From Kandleria vitulina DSM 20405 (GTDB lineage Bacteria > Bacillota_I > Bacilli_A > Erysipelotrichales > Coprobacillaceae): 49,587 nt of DNA. Each line of letters opens with the position of its first letter. Positions within the stretch are counted from its first letter, which is position 1. The DNA is taken from contig NZ_JNKN01000014.1 of the NCBI RefSeq assembly GCF_000702065.1, positions 1-49,587 on the forward strand. The letters are read 5' to 3'. Below the pieces are notes generated by a model. The model did no database searches and was not told where the DNA came from. It saw only the letters and a list, made by a program, of their open reading frames with translations. This document shows positions 43,179 to 49,587 of the stretch, piece by piece. Position numbers and translations under genes: made by a program.

Positions 43179-44603
43179 ATGAAAATGAAAATAACTGATT
43201 TAGCTGAAATTCATGAAGAATGTGGCGTATTTGGAATTTATGGAGATCCGAACGCGGCGCGATTGACATATTATGGTTTACATGCTTTGCAGCATCGTGG
43301 ACAGGAAGCAGCAGGGATTCTTGTAAAAAGAAATCATCTTCACATTCATAAAGGAGAAGGACTAGTCACTGAAATTTTTGATGCTGATAAGATTGAAGCA
43401 TTAAGCGGTGATGCAGCCATTGGACATGTACGTTACTCTACAGCTGGTGGGGGAGGTATTCTTAATGTGCAGCCTTTCTTATTTAAGACATTGAGTGGAG
43501 AAATGGGAATCTGCCATAATGGGAACCTTGTTAATGCGAATGTATTAAAAAAAGAATTAGAAGATCGTGGATCAATCTTTAATTCATCAAGTGATACAGA
43601 AGTATTAGGACATTTGATTAAACGTCATCACGGGCGATTCATTGACCGTGTCTGCAAATCTTTGCAACATATCGATGGAGCTTTTGCCTTCTTGATTTTA
43701 TTGGATAGCGGATTATATGCCGCAAGAGACCGTTATGGTCTTAGACCATTATCTATTGGACAGATGCCAAGTGGAGCATATGTCTTTAGTTCTGAAACAT
43801 GTGCCTTTGATATTGTCGGGGCAAAATATATTAGGGATGTAAAGCCAGGAGAAGTGGTAAGAGTCAGAAATGGTGAACTTAAATCTTGTTTCTATATGAA
43901 TGAATATCAGGAAGCAAGCGACAATATCTGTGCTATGGAATATATTTACTTCTCAAGACCAGATTCTGATATTGAAGGAGTCAATGTTCATTCTGCAAGA
44001 AAACGCTGTGGTAAGATCTTATTTGAAGAATCACCAGCTGATGCGGATGTTGTAATCGGGGTGCCTGATTCATCACTTTCTGCCGCAACGGGTTACGCTG
44101 AAGCTAGTGGTATTCCATATGAAATGGGTCTTGTTAAAAACAAATATGTAGGTAGAACATTCATTCAGCCTACTCAGGAATTGCGTGAAATGGGTGTACG
44201 TATGAAGCTTTCAGCTGTACGTTCTATCGTGGCAGGAAAACGTGTTGTCATGATTGATGACTCAATTGTACGAGGAACAACTTCAAGACGTATTGTTTCT
44301 TTATTAAAAGAAGCAGGGGCAACTGAAGTCCATGTACGTATTGCTTCACCAGCCATCAAGTATCCATGTTTCTACGGTGTAGATACATCAACAGTAGAAG
44401 AATTGATTTCTCATCGTATGAATGTAGAAGAGTTAGGAGATTATATTAAAGCTGATTCATTAGCGTTCATTTCAGAAAAAGGACTAAAGAAAGCAGTCAG
44501 AGATAACGCTGAATGTGATTCATTATGTATGTCATGTTTCTCAGGAAACTATGTAACAAAACTTTATGATTCTTATAAAGCTGCTAATAAGGACCGTAAA
44601 TAA
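43179..44603 (+). CDS. purF: amidophosphoribosyltransferase
   Basis: 474 aa from ATG 43179, chosen for its SD (CTGGGGGAT); the longer frame from 43125 would start inside the promoter. First committed step of purine synthesis: glutamine plus PRPP to phosphoribosylamine. A 14-residue propeptide precedes the nucleophile Cys15 (EE-CGVFGIYG). Class II glutaminase, then the PRPP site VVMIDDSIVRGTTSRRI. A Cys-rich C-terminus (CDSLCMSC) fits the 4Fe-4S, Bacillus-type enzyme. It stands alone, not in a pur operon, next to carAB. Confidence 0.95.
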   Translation: MKMKITDLAEIHEECGVFGIYGDPNAARLTYYGLHALQHRGQEAAGILVKRNHLHIHKGEGLVTEIFDADKIEALSGDAAIGHVRYSTAGGGGILNVQPFLFKTLSGEMGICHNGNLVNANVLKKELEDRGSIFNSSSDTEVLGHLIKRHHGRFIDRVCKSLQHIDGAFAFLILLDSGLYAARDRYGLRPLSIGQMPSGAYVFSSETCAFDIVGAKYIRDVKPGEVVRVRNGELKSCFYMNEYQEASDNICAMEYIYFSRPDSDIEGVNVHSARKRCGKILFEESPADADVVIGVPDSSLSAATGYAEASGIPYEMGLVKNKYVGRTFIQPTQELREMGVRMKLSAVRSIVAGKRVVMIDDSIVRGTTSRRIVSLLKEAGATEVHVRIASPAIKYPCFYGVDTSTVEELISHRMNVEELGDYIKADSLAFISEKGLKKAVRDNAECDSLCMSCFSGNYVTKLYDSYKAANKDRK

Positions 44604-44643
44604 TAATTCAATGATAAAATTGCATAGAAGTAATAAAAAATCA

Positions 44644-44672
44644 TTGATTCTTAAGAGCAGTTCAAGTATACT
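44644..44672 (+). promoter_or_regulatory. promoter of carAB leader
   Basis: TTGATT (44644-44649), 17 bases, TATACT (44667-44672). Transcription would begin near 44679, right at the 5' arm of the leader hairpin. Confidence 0.65.
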
Positions 44673-44697
44673 ATGAAAAAAAGAAAGGGTGATGGCC

Positions 44698-44772
44698 ATG
44701 ACAACAACAATGATTACTTCATACACAATTGCACAGGCGTCCCTTTCTTTTGTTTTTAATATTTCATTTTAA
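44698..44772 (+). CDS. 24-aa leader peptide upstream of carA
   Basis: ATG 44698 (eight bases after SD AAAGGG; an in-frame ATG at 44692 is too close to the SD). The product begins MTTTMITSYTIAQAS and ends LSFVFNISF. The last eight or so codons are U-rich (Phe, Val, Asn, Ile). The stop codon abuts the terminator upstream of carA. No similarity to a known protein family recognised; most likely a regulatory leader. Confidence 0.55.
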   Translation: MTTTMITSYTIAQASLSFVFNISF

Positions 44773-44803
44773 GACATATCATTTATTGATGTGTCTTTTT
44801 TTG
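44771..44803 (+). terminator. attenuator terminator before carA
   Basis: AAGACATATC / GATGTGTCTT (one mismatch or wobble, loop ATTTATT) with T7. It ends two bases before the carA SD (AGGGGGG), so it must be read through for carAB to be expressed from the upstream promoter. Confidence 0.8.
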
Positions 44804-44817
44804 TAGGGGGGCATAAA

Positions 44818-45897
44818 ATGAAAGCTTATTTAATACTAGAAGATGGACATGTATTCGAAGGTGAAAGCTTTGGTGCAGTCAAGGAAGTCATCAGTGAATT
44901 TGTGTTCAACACATCTATGACAGGATATGTCGAAGTATTGACAGATCCATCTTATGCTGGTCAGAGTGTCGTTATGACTTATCCATTAATTGGAAACTAC
45001 GGTGTACCACTTGATGATCAGGAATCAGCACATCCATTCGTGGAAGGATTTGTGGTGAATGAACTTTCACGTTTAGGTTCAAACTTTAGAATGAATATGA
45101 GTCTTAATGACTACATGATAGAAAATAACATTCCAGGTATCCAAGGAGTAGATACACGTGCAATCACAAAGATCATTAGAAATAAAGGATGCATGAACGG
45201 AATGATCACAACTAAAAAATATGATATCGATGAAGTTATCGAAAAGCTTAAGGCATACAAGGTAACAGGTGTTGTATCAAGATGTAGCTGTGATGAACCA
45301 TACAGAGTAGGAGAAGTTGGCGGATACAAAGTGGCATTATATGACTTTGGTGCTAAGCGCAATATCGCACGTGAACTTGCAAATCGTGGATGTGATGTAA
45401 CAGTTGTACCAGCATCAACACCTGCAAGTGCTATCCTTGATGGAAAATATGATGGTATCCTATTATCAAATGGGCCAGGGGATCCAAGTGAATGTACAGA
45501 AATCATTGAAGAAATCAAGAAGCTTATCGATTCAAAAATGCCAATCTTTGCGATCTGTCTAGGGCATCAGTTAATGGCATTGGCACATGGCTTTACTACT
45601 GAAAAGATGGTTTATGGTCATCATGGGGCTAACCATCCAGTAAAAGACCTTCATACAAATCGTGTGTATATTTCAACACAGAACCACAACTATGTGATCA
45701 AGGAAGATTCAATTGATGCTTCTAAAGCAAAAGTATGGTTCAAGAATGTCAACGATGACACAATTGAAGGATTAGAATACTTAAATGAAAATATTAAGAC
45801 TGTACAGTTCCATCCAGAAGCTTGTGCAGGACCAGTGGACACAAACTACTTATTTGATACATTTATTGAAATGATGGGAGGATCTAAAAATGCCTAA
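44818..45897 (+). CDS. carA: carbamoyl-phosphate synthase small (glutaminase) subunit
   Basis: 359 aa from ATG 44818, placed after SD AGGGGGG; an in-frame GTG at 44791 lies inside the terminator and is rejected. Releases ammonia from glutamine for CarB. N-terminal CPSase domain (LILEDGHVFEGESFG, FNTSMTGYVEVLTDPSY), then class I glutaminase with Cys247 (AICLGHQ), and the His/Glu pair in FHPEACAGP. It overlaps carB by eight bases (translational coupling). Confidence 0.96.
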   Translation: MKAYLILEDGHVFEGESFGAVKEVISEFVFNTSMTGYVEVLTDPSYAGQSVVMTYPLIGNYGVPLDDQESAHPFVEGFVVNELSRLGSNFRMNMSLNDYMIENNIPGIQGVDTRAITKIIRNKGCMNGMITTKKYDIDEVIEKLKAYKVTGVVSRCSCDEPYRVGEVGGYKVALYDFGAKRNIARELANRGCDVTVVPASTPASAILDGKYDGILLSNGPGDPSECTEIIEEIKKLIDSKMPIFAICLGHQLMALAHGFTTEKMVYGHHGANHPVKDLHTNRVYISTQNHNYVIKEDSIDASKAKVWFKNVNDDTIEGLEYLNENIKTVQFHPEACAGPVDTNYLFDTFIEMMGGSKNA

Positions 45898-48800
45898 AAG
45901 AAATGATATAAAGAAAGTATTAGTTATCGGTTCAGGACCAATCATTATCGGACAGGCTGCCGAATTCGACTATGCAGGTACACAGGCGTGTCGTGCATTA
46001 AGAGAAGAAGGAGTGGAAGTTGTACTGATCAACTCCAATCCTGCCACAATCATGACTGATGGAGATATGGCTGATCATGTCTACATCGAACCATTAACTG
46101 TACCAGTAGTAAAACAGTTAATCCTAAAAGAAAAGCCAGACTGCATTCTTCCTACACTTGGAGGACAGAATGCCTTAAATATCGCAATGGCATTAGCAGA
46201 TGAAGGGTTCCTTGAAGAACATAATGTAGAAACAATCGGTACTGATACAGATACTATCAAGATGGCTGAAGATCGTCTTGAATTCAAGAATTTGATGGAA
46301 CGTATTCATGAGCCAATCGCACCTTCAACAGTTGTCAACTATGTGGATGACGCTATCGCATTTGCCAATAAAATCGGTTACCCAGTTGTTGTTAGACCAG
46401 CCTACACATTAGGTGGAACTGGGGGCGGAATCGCTCATAATGAAAAAGAACTTCACGATATCTGTTCAAATGGTTTAAGACTTTCACGAGTAACAGAATG
46501 TCTTATCGAAAAATCAATTGCCGGATGGAAAGAAGTAGAATACGAAGTTATGCGTGATGGTGCAGGAAACTGCATCACTGTATGTAACATGGAAAACCTT
46601 GATCCAGTTGGTGTACATACCGGAGATAGTATCGTCGTTGCGCCATCTCAGACTTTATCAGATAAAGACTACCAAATGTTAAGAACATCTGCCTTAAATA
46701 TCATTACAGCACTTAACATCAATGGTGGATGTAATGTACAGTTCGCCTTAAATCCAGATTCATTTGAATACTGTGTTATCGAAGTAAATCCTCGTGTATC
46801 ACGTTCAAGTGCCTTAGCTTCAAAAGCAACAGGATACCCAATCGCTAAATTAGCAGCTAAGATTGCCTTGGGATATACACTAGATGAAATCGTCAATGCG
46901 GTAACAGGAAAAACATACGCTTCTTACGAACCAACATTGGACTACATTGTATGTAAGATTCCAAAGTGGCCATTTGATAAATTCTATGATGCATCAAGAA
47001 ATCTTGGTACACAGATGAAAGCCACTGGGGAAGTTATGGCCATCTGCAATAACTTCGAAGGTTCACTTATGAAAGCATTGCGTTCGCTTGAACAGAATGT
47101 CTACTACTTATATCATGAAGAACTAGCCGAGTTAACTATTGAAGAGTTAAGAGCTGAACTTAAGAAAGTAGATGACAAACGTCTATTCGTTATCGCAGAA
47201 GCATTAAGAAAAGGCGTATCAATGCAGGAAATTCATTCAATCACAAAGATTGATATGTGGTTTATCGATAAGATCAAACACCTTATTGAAGTAGAAAACA
47301 AATTAAAAGAAGAAGAATTAACACCTGAATTATTAAAACAGGCAAAACGTCTAGAATTCCCGGATTTAGTTATCGCTGAATTAACAGGAAAAACAACAGA
47401 AGAAATCTACTACTTACGTAAAGGAAACAATATTACAGCAGCCTTCAAGACAGTAGATACATGTGCAGCCGAATTTGATGCTAAAACTCCATACTTCTAT
47501 AGTGTATATGGAGGAGAACATGAAATTCAGCCAACACATAATAAAAAGAAAATCATCGTCTTTGGTTCAGGTCCAATCCGTATTGGACAGGGTATCGAAT
47601 TTGATTACTGTTCAGTACATTGTGTATGGGCATTAAAGAAAGCTGGATATGAAACAATTATTGTAAACAATAACCCAGAAACAGTTTCAACTGACTTCGA
47701 TATCGCTGATAGATTATACTTTGAACCATTAACAGCTGAAGATGTTCAGTCAATCATTGAACTAGAAAAACCAGAAGGTGCCATTGTACAGTTTGGTGGA
47801 CAGACTGCCATCAAGCTTTCACAGGATCTATTATCAATGGGTGTTCCAATCTTAGGTACATCTGCTAATTCAGTTGATGCCGCAGAAGATAGAGAACGTT
47901 TTGATGAAATCCTTGAAAAATGTCATATCGATCGTCCAAAAGGAAGAACAGTCTTTACTGTAGAAGAAGCATTATCAGTCGCTAATGAATTAGGATATCC
48001 AGTCCTTGTAAGACCATCGTACGTACTAGGTGGATCAGGTATGGAAATTGCCTTAAATGATGCGGATGTAAAACGTTTCATCACACATATCACAGAAGAA
48101 TTTGATATCAAGGATCATCCAATCCTTATCGATAAATACTTAGCTGGAAAAGAATGTGAAGTAGATGCCATCTGCGATGATAACGGAATCCTTATTCCAG
48201 GTATCATGGAACACGTAGAAAGAGCAGGGGTTCACTCTGGAGACTCAATTTCAGTTTACCCACCTCAAAAAATCAGTGAAGCGATGAAAGAAAGAATCGT
48301 AGATTACTCAACACGTTTAGCTAAAGCATTAAAGGTTAAGGGATTAATGAACATCCAGTTCATTGTCTATGAAGATGAAGTCTACGTTATTGAAGTTAAC
48401 CCAAGATCATCACGTACAATTCCATATATCTCAAAAGTAACAGGTATTCCACTAGTAGATGTGGCAACACAGGTTATCATTGGACATACAATCAAGGAAT
48501 TAGGATATGATTATGGATTAGCTCCAGAAAAGAAGACAATCGCTGTAAAGATGCCAGTCTTCTCATTTGAAAAAATCACAGGTGCTGAAATCTCTCTTGG
48601 CCCTGAAATGAAATCTACAGGAGAAGTATTAGGTGTATCTGAAGACTTGGATGAAGCTATGTACAAAGCCTTCATTGGTACAGGTCTTGATCTTCCTAAG
48701 AAAAAGAATATCATCTGTACAATCAAAGATTCTTCAAAAGAAGAATTCTTGCCAATCGCAAAACAGTACTACATGTTCGGTTATGACTTATATGCGACAG

Positions 48801-49090
48801 AGGGAACATATAACTTCTTAAAAGAACATGATGTACCATGTCATAAGGTTAATCGCATTAATGATAAGAACAATACAATCTTCGACTTGATGCTTACTGA
48901 TACAGTGGACCTTGTCATTGATATCCCAACAAGAAATGACAACTTAAAAGATGGTTTCCGCATCCGTAGATTTGCGGTAGAAGCAGGTATTCCAATCTAT
49001 ACTTCATTAGATACTGCTCAAGCGTTAATCAATTCATTAGAAAGTAAACACAAAGGTGACGTTTCACTTGTAGATATCACTACTTTATAA
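45890..49090 (+). CDS. carB: carbamoyl-phosphate synthase large subunit
   Basis: 1066 aa, standard length. Two homologous synthetase halves, each with an ATP-grasp domain: first half from VLVIGSGPIIIGQAAEFDYAG-like P-loop region (split), with VVVRPAYTLGGTGGGIA; second half from IIVFGSGPIRIGQGIEFDY with VLVRPSYVLGGSGMEIA. Oligomerisation domain between, and the C-terminal MGS-type allosteric domain (~935-1066, LFATEGTYNFL-like DLYATEGTYNFLKEH). Makes carbamoyl phosphate for pyrimidines and arginine. Neither pyr nor arg genes adjoin it here. Confidence 0.97.
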   Translation: MPKRNDIKKVLVIGSGPIIIGQAAEFDYAGTQACRALREEGVEVVLINSNPATIMTDGDMADHVYIEPLTVPVVKQLILKEKPDCILPTLGGQNALNIAMALADEGFLEEHNVETIGTDTDTIKMAEDRLEFKNLMERIHEPIAPSTVVNYVDDAIAFANKIGYPVVVRPAYTLGGTGGGIAHNEKELHDICSNGLRLSRVTECLIEKSIAGWKEVEYEVMRDGAGNCITVCNMENLDPVGVHTGDSIVVAPSQTLSDKDYQMLRTSALNIITALNINGGCNVQFALNPDSFEYCVIEVNPRVSRSSALASKATGYPIAKLAAKIALGYTLDEIVNAVTGKTYASYEPTLDYIVCKIPKWPFDKFYDASRNLGTQMKATGEVMAICNNFEGSLMKALRSLEQNVYYLYHEELAELTIEELRAELKKVDDKRLFVIAEALRKGVSMQEIHSITKIDMWFIDKIKHLIEVENKLKEEELTPELLKQAKRLEFPDLVIAELTGKTTEEIYYLRKGNNITAAFKTVDTCAAEFDAKTPYFYSVYGGEHEIQPTHNKKKIIVFGSGPIRIGQGIEFDYCSVHCVWALKKAGYETIIVNNNPETVSTDFDIADRLYFEPLTAEDVQSIIELEKPEGAIVQFGGQTAIKLSQDLLSMGVPILGTSANSVDAAEDRERFDEILEKCHIDRPKGRTVFTVEEALSVANELGYPVLVRPSYVLGGSGMEIALNDADVKRFITHITEEFDIKDHPILIDKYLAGKECEVDAICDDNGILIPGIMEHVERAGVHSGDSISVYPPQKISEAMKERIVDYSTRLAKALKVKGLMNIQFIVYEDEVYVIEVNPRSSRTIPYISKVTGIPLVDVATQVIIGHTIKELGYDYGLAPEKKTIAVKMPVFSFEKITGAEISLGPEMKSTGEVLGVSEDLDEAMYKAFIGTGLDLPKKKNIICTIKDSSKEEFLPIAKQYYMFGYDLYATEGTYNFLKEHDVPCHKVNRINDKNNTIFDLMLTDTVDLVIDIPTRNDNLKDGFRIRRFAVEAGIPIYTSLDTAQALINSLESKHKGDVSLVDITTL

Positions 49091-49120
49091 AAGGAAAAGC
49101 AATGCGCTTTTCTTTTTTTC
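49091..49120 (+). terminator. carAB terminator
   Basis: Hairpin GAAAAGC / GCTTTTC with loop AATGC and T7 tail. Confidence 0.85.
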
Positions 49121-49155
49121 TTTAAAATAATAAAATAAAAAAAGGAGGTACATCA

Positions 49156-49184
49156 ATGAATAAAGAAAGACTCATTGCGTTCAC
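49156..49184 (+). pseudogene. 5' stub of a gene interrupted by an IS (TMEM175/DUF1211-like?)
   Basis: A strong SD (AAAGGAGG) and ATG open MNKERLIAF-T, which then runs into IS left-end sequence and a stop at 49213-49215. MNKERLxAF is a frequent start of DUF1211/TMEM175-type potassium channel proteins (next expected residues SDGVFAI-like); this identification rests on nine residues only. The break follows TTCAC (49180-49184), a plausible IS605 target pentanucleotide. Confidence 0.4.
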
Positions 49185-49587
49185 AAAAGACTGTGCGAAA
49201 AGCCCACTCCTTTAGGTGTGGGATGGATAGAATAAAATAAAAAAAGTGTATGTAGATAACGGAAGCGTACATATATTATGATATAGTATATGTATGGAAA
49301 ATAAATATAGACATACGAACACAACGGTATCTTTGATAAACTACCATTTTGTCTTTTGCCCAAGATACAGGCGTAAAATTTTTCTGATATCAAATGTAGA
49401 AAGACGCTTTAAAGAACTGGTCAAAATAAAATGTAAGGAGTTAGAAATTGAAATTATTGCAATCGAATGTGATAAGGACTATTCTTATATGTTCTTGAAT
49501 TGTCCTCCAACATTAAGTCCTTCAGGCATTATGCGACAAATAAAAGGATATACAAGTAAAATTCTTAGAGAAGAGTTTGTGGAACTA
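49185..49587 (+). mobile_element. IS200/IS605 element, left end (runs off window)
   Basis: Left end after TTCAC: hairpin at 49203-49222 (CCCACTCC / GGTGTGGG, loop TTTA, one T-T mismatch), then an AT-rich stretch and tnpA. The hairpin resembles, but is not identical to, those at 229-249 and 30248-30266, so different relatives of this group are present. Confidence 0.8.
49294..49587 (+). CDS. tnpA: IS200/IS605 TnpA-like Y1 transposase, 5' part
   Basis: First 98 codons, open to the window end. NYHFVFCPRYRRKIF (~16-30) and IMRQIKGYTSKILREEF (~78-94) are characteristic of the IS605-type TnpA fold. Where the family has the metal-binding HUH motif (usual D-H-V-H-L), this protein has DKDYSYMFL: both His are Tyr. 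The catalytic Tyr would lie beyond the window. No clear SD precedes the ATG, as is common for tnpA. May be inactive, or a variant subgroup. Confidence 0.8.
   Translation, partial: MENKYRHTNTTVSLINYHFVFCPRYRRKIFLISNVERRFKELVKIKCKELEIEIIAIECDKDYSYMFLNCPPTLSPSGIMRQIKGYTSKILREEFVEL

Larger units (their letters stand above)
44680..44803 (+). promoter_or_regulatory. candidate leader-peptide attenuator of carAB
   Basis: In order: AAAGAAAGGG (44680-44689), containing the mini-ORF SD, can pair perfectly with CCCTTTCTTT (44741-44750), which lies inside the mini-ORF. A very U-rich stretch follows (44744-44770). The mini-ORF stop UAA (44770-44772) touches the first base of a terminator (44771-44803), and carA starts 15 bases further on. 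The layout resembles pyrBI-type attenuation, where RNA polymerase pausing on U-tracts at low UTP lets the ribosome break the terminator. No PyrR-binding motif is seen. Mechanism inferred. Confidence 0.6.

Noticed and set aside
44600-44803. PyrR-type or riboswitch attenuator before carA
   Set aside because: No PyrR anti-antiterminator loop or recognisable riboswitch core found; the mini-ORF and U-tract explain the region better.
44791-44817. Upstream in-frame GTG start for carA
   Set aside because: It lies inside the terminator hairpin and before the SD; ATG 44818 has AGGGGGG at correct spacing and matches the family N-terminus.
45111-45518. 135-aa antisense frame within carA, and similar antisense frames in carB, gltB, amt and glnN
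   Set aside because: Shadow frames of highly conserved genes, without SD or family-like sequence.

Overview
The window is AT-rich DNA with strong AGGAGG-type ribosome binding sites, U-tract terminators, lipobox and sortase-like surface proteins, and a type III glutamine synthetase. This fits a low-GC Firmicute, most likely an Erysipelotrichia-type gut commensal (inference from gene content only).

Layout. (1) 1-260: right end of an IS200/IS605 element with the last 39 codons of TnpB. (2) 500-8,600: tandem VanZ-like membrane genes, each with a structured leader and mini-ORF; then a primase-helicase of the kind Pfam lists under TOTE conflict systems plus a SWIM zinc-finger protein; then a third, truncated and mosaic VanZ copy and an XRE regulator. 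The primase-helicase/SWIM module lies between ~385-bp direct repeats. (3) 8,700-16,000: envelope genes, including an OmpA-domain lipoprotein, a membrane protein with a shared ectodomain, a hexapeptide acyltransferase, a Cna-B adhesin, a SAP-domain protein, an IS30 remnant and a small anchored protein. (4) 16,100-28,700: a dense secreted/membrane cluster. It has two cysteine-hydrolase-like proteins with GBS-Bsp-like repeats, three zinc-ribbon membrane proteins (one ending in YARHG), and a family of very Lys/Tyr-rich small secreted proteins (four intact members, one pseudogene). Four promoters here share an operator-like motif at fixed distance from the -35 box. (5) 28,800-32,750: macro-domain protein, GNAT, a wHTH fragment next to a solitary IS605-type hairpin, GyrI-like protein, AbrB-like regulator overlapping a glycosyltransferase. 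(6) 32,900-49,100: core glutamine metabolism: glnN-gltB-gltD, an ammonium channel fused to a PII domain, purF, and carA-carB behind a candidate leader-peptide attenuator. (7) 49,156-49,587: a short gene start interrupted by another IS200/IS605 left end and a tnpA gene that runs off the window.

How it works together. Region 6 brings in ammonium (Amt-PII), fixes it in glutamine (GlnN), recycles it to glutamate (GltBD) and spends the glutamine amide on purines (PurF) and carbamoyl phosphate (CarAB). Regions 3-4 look like a variable cell-surface island. Regions 1-2 and the IS remnants mark recombination-prone DNA.
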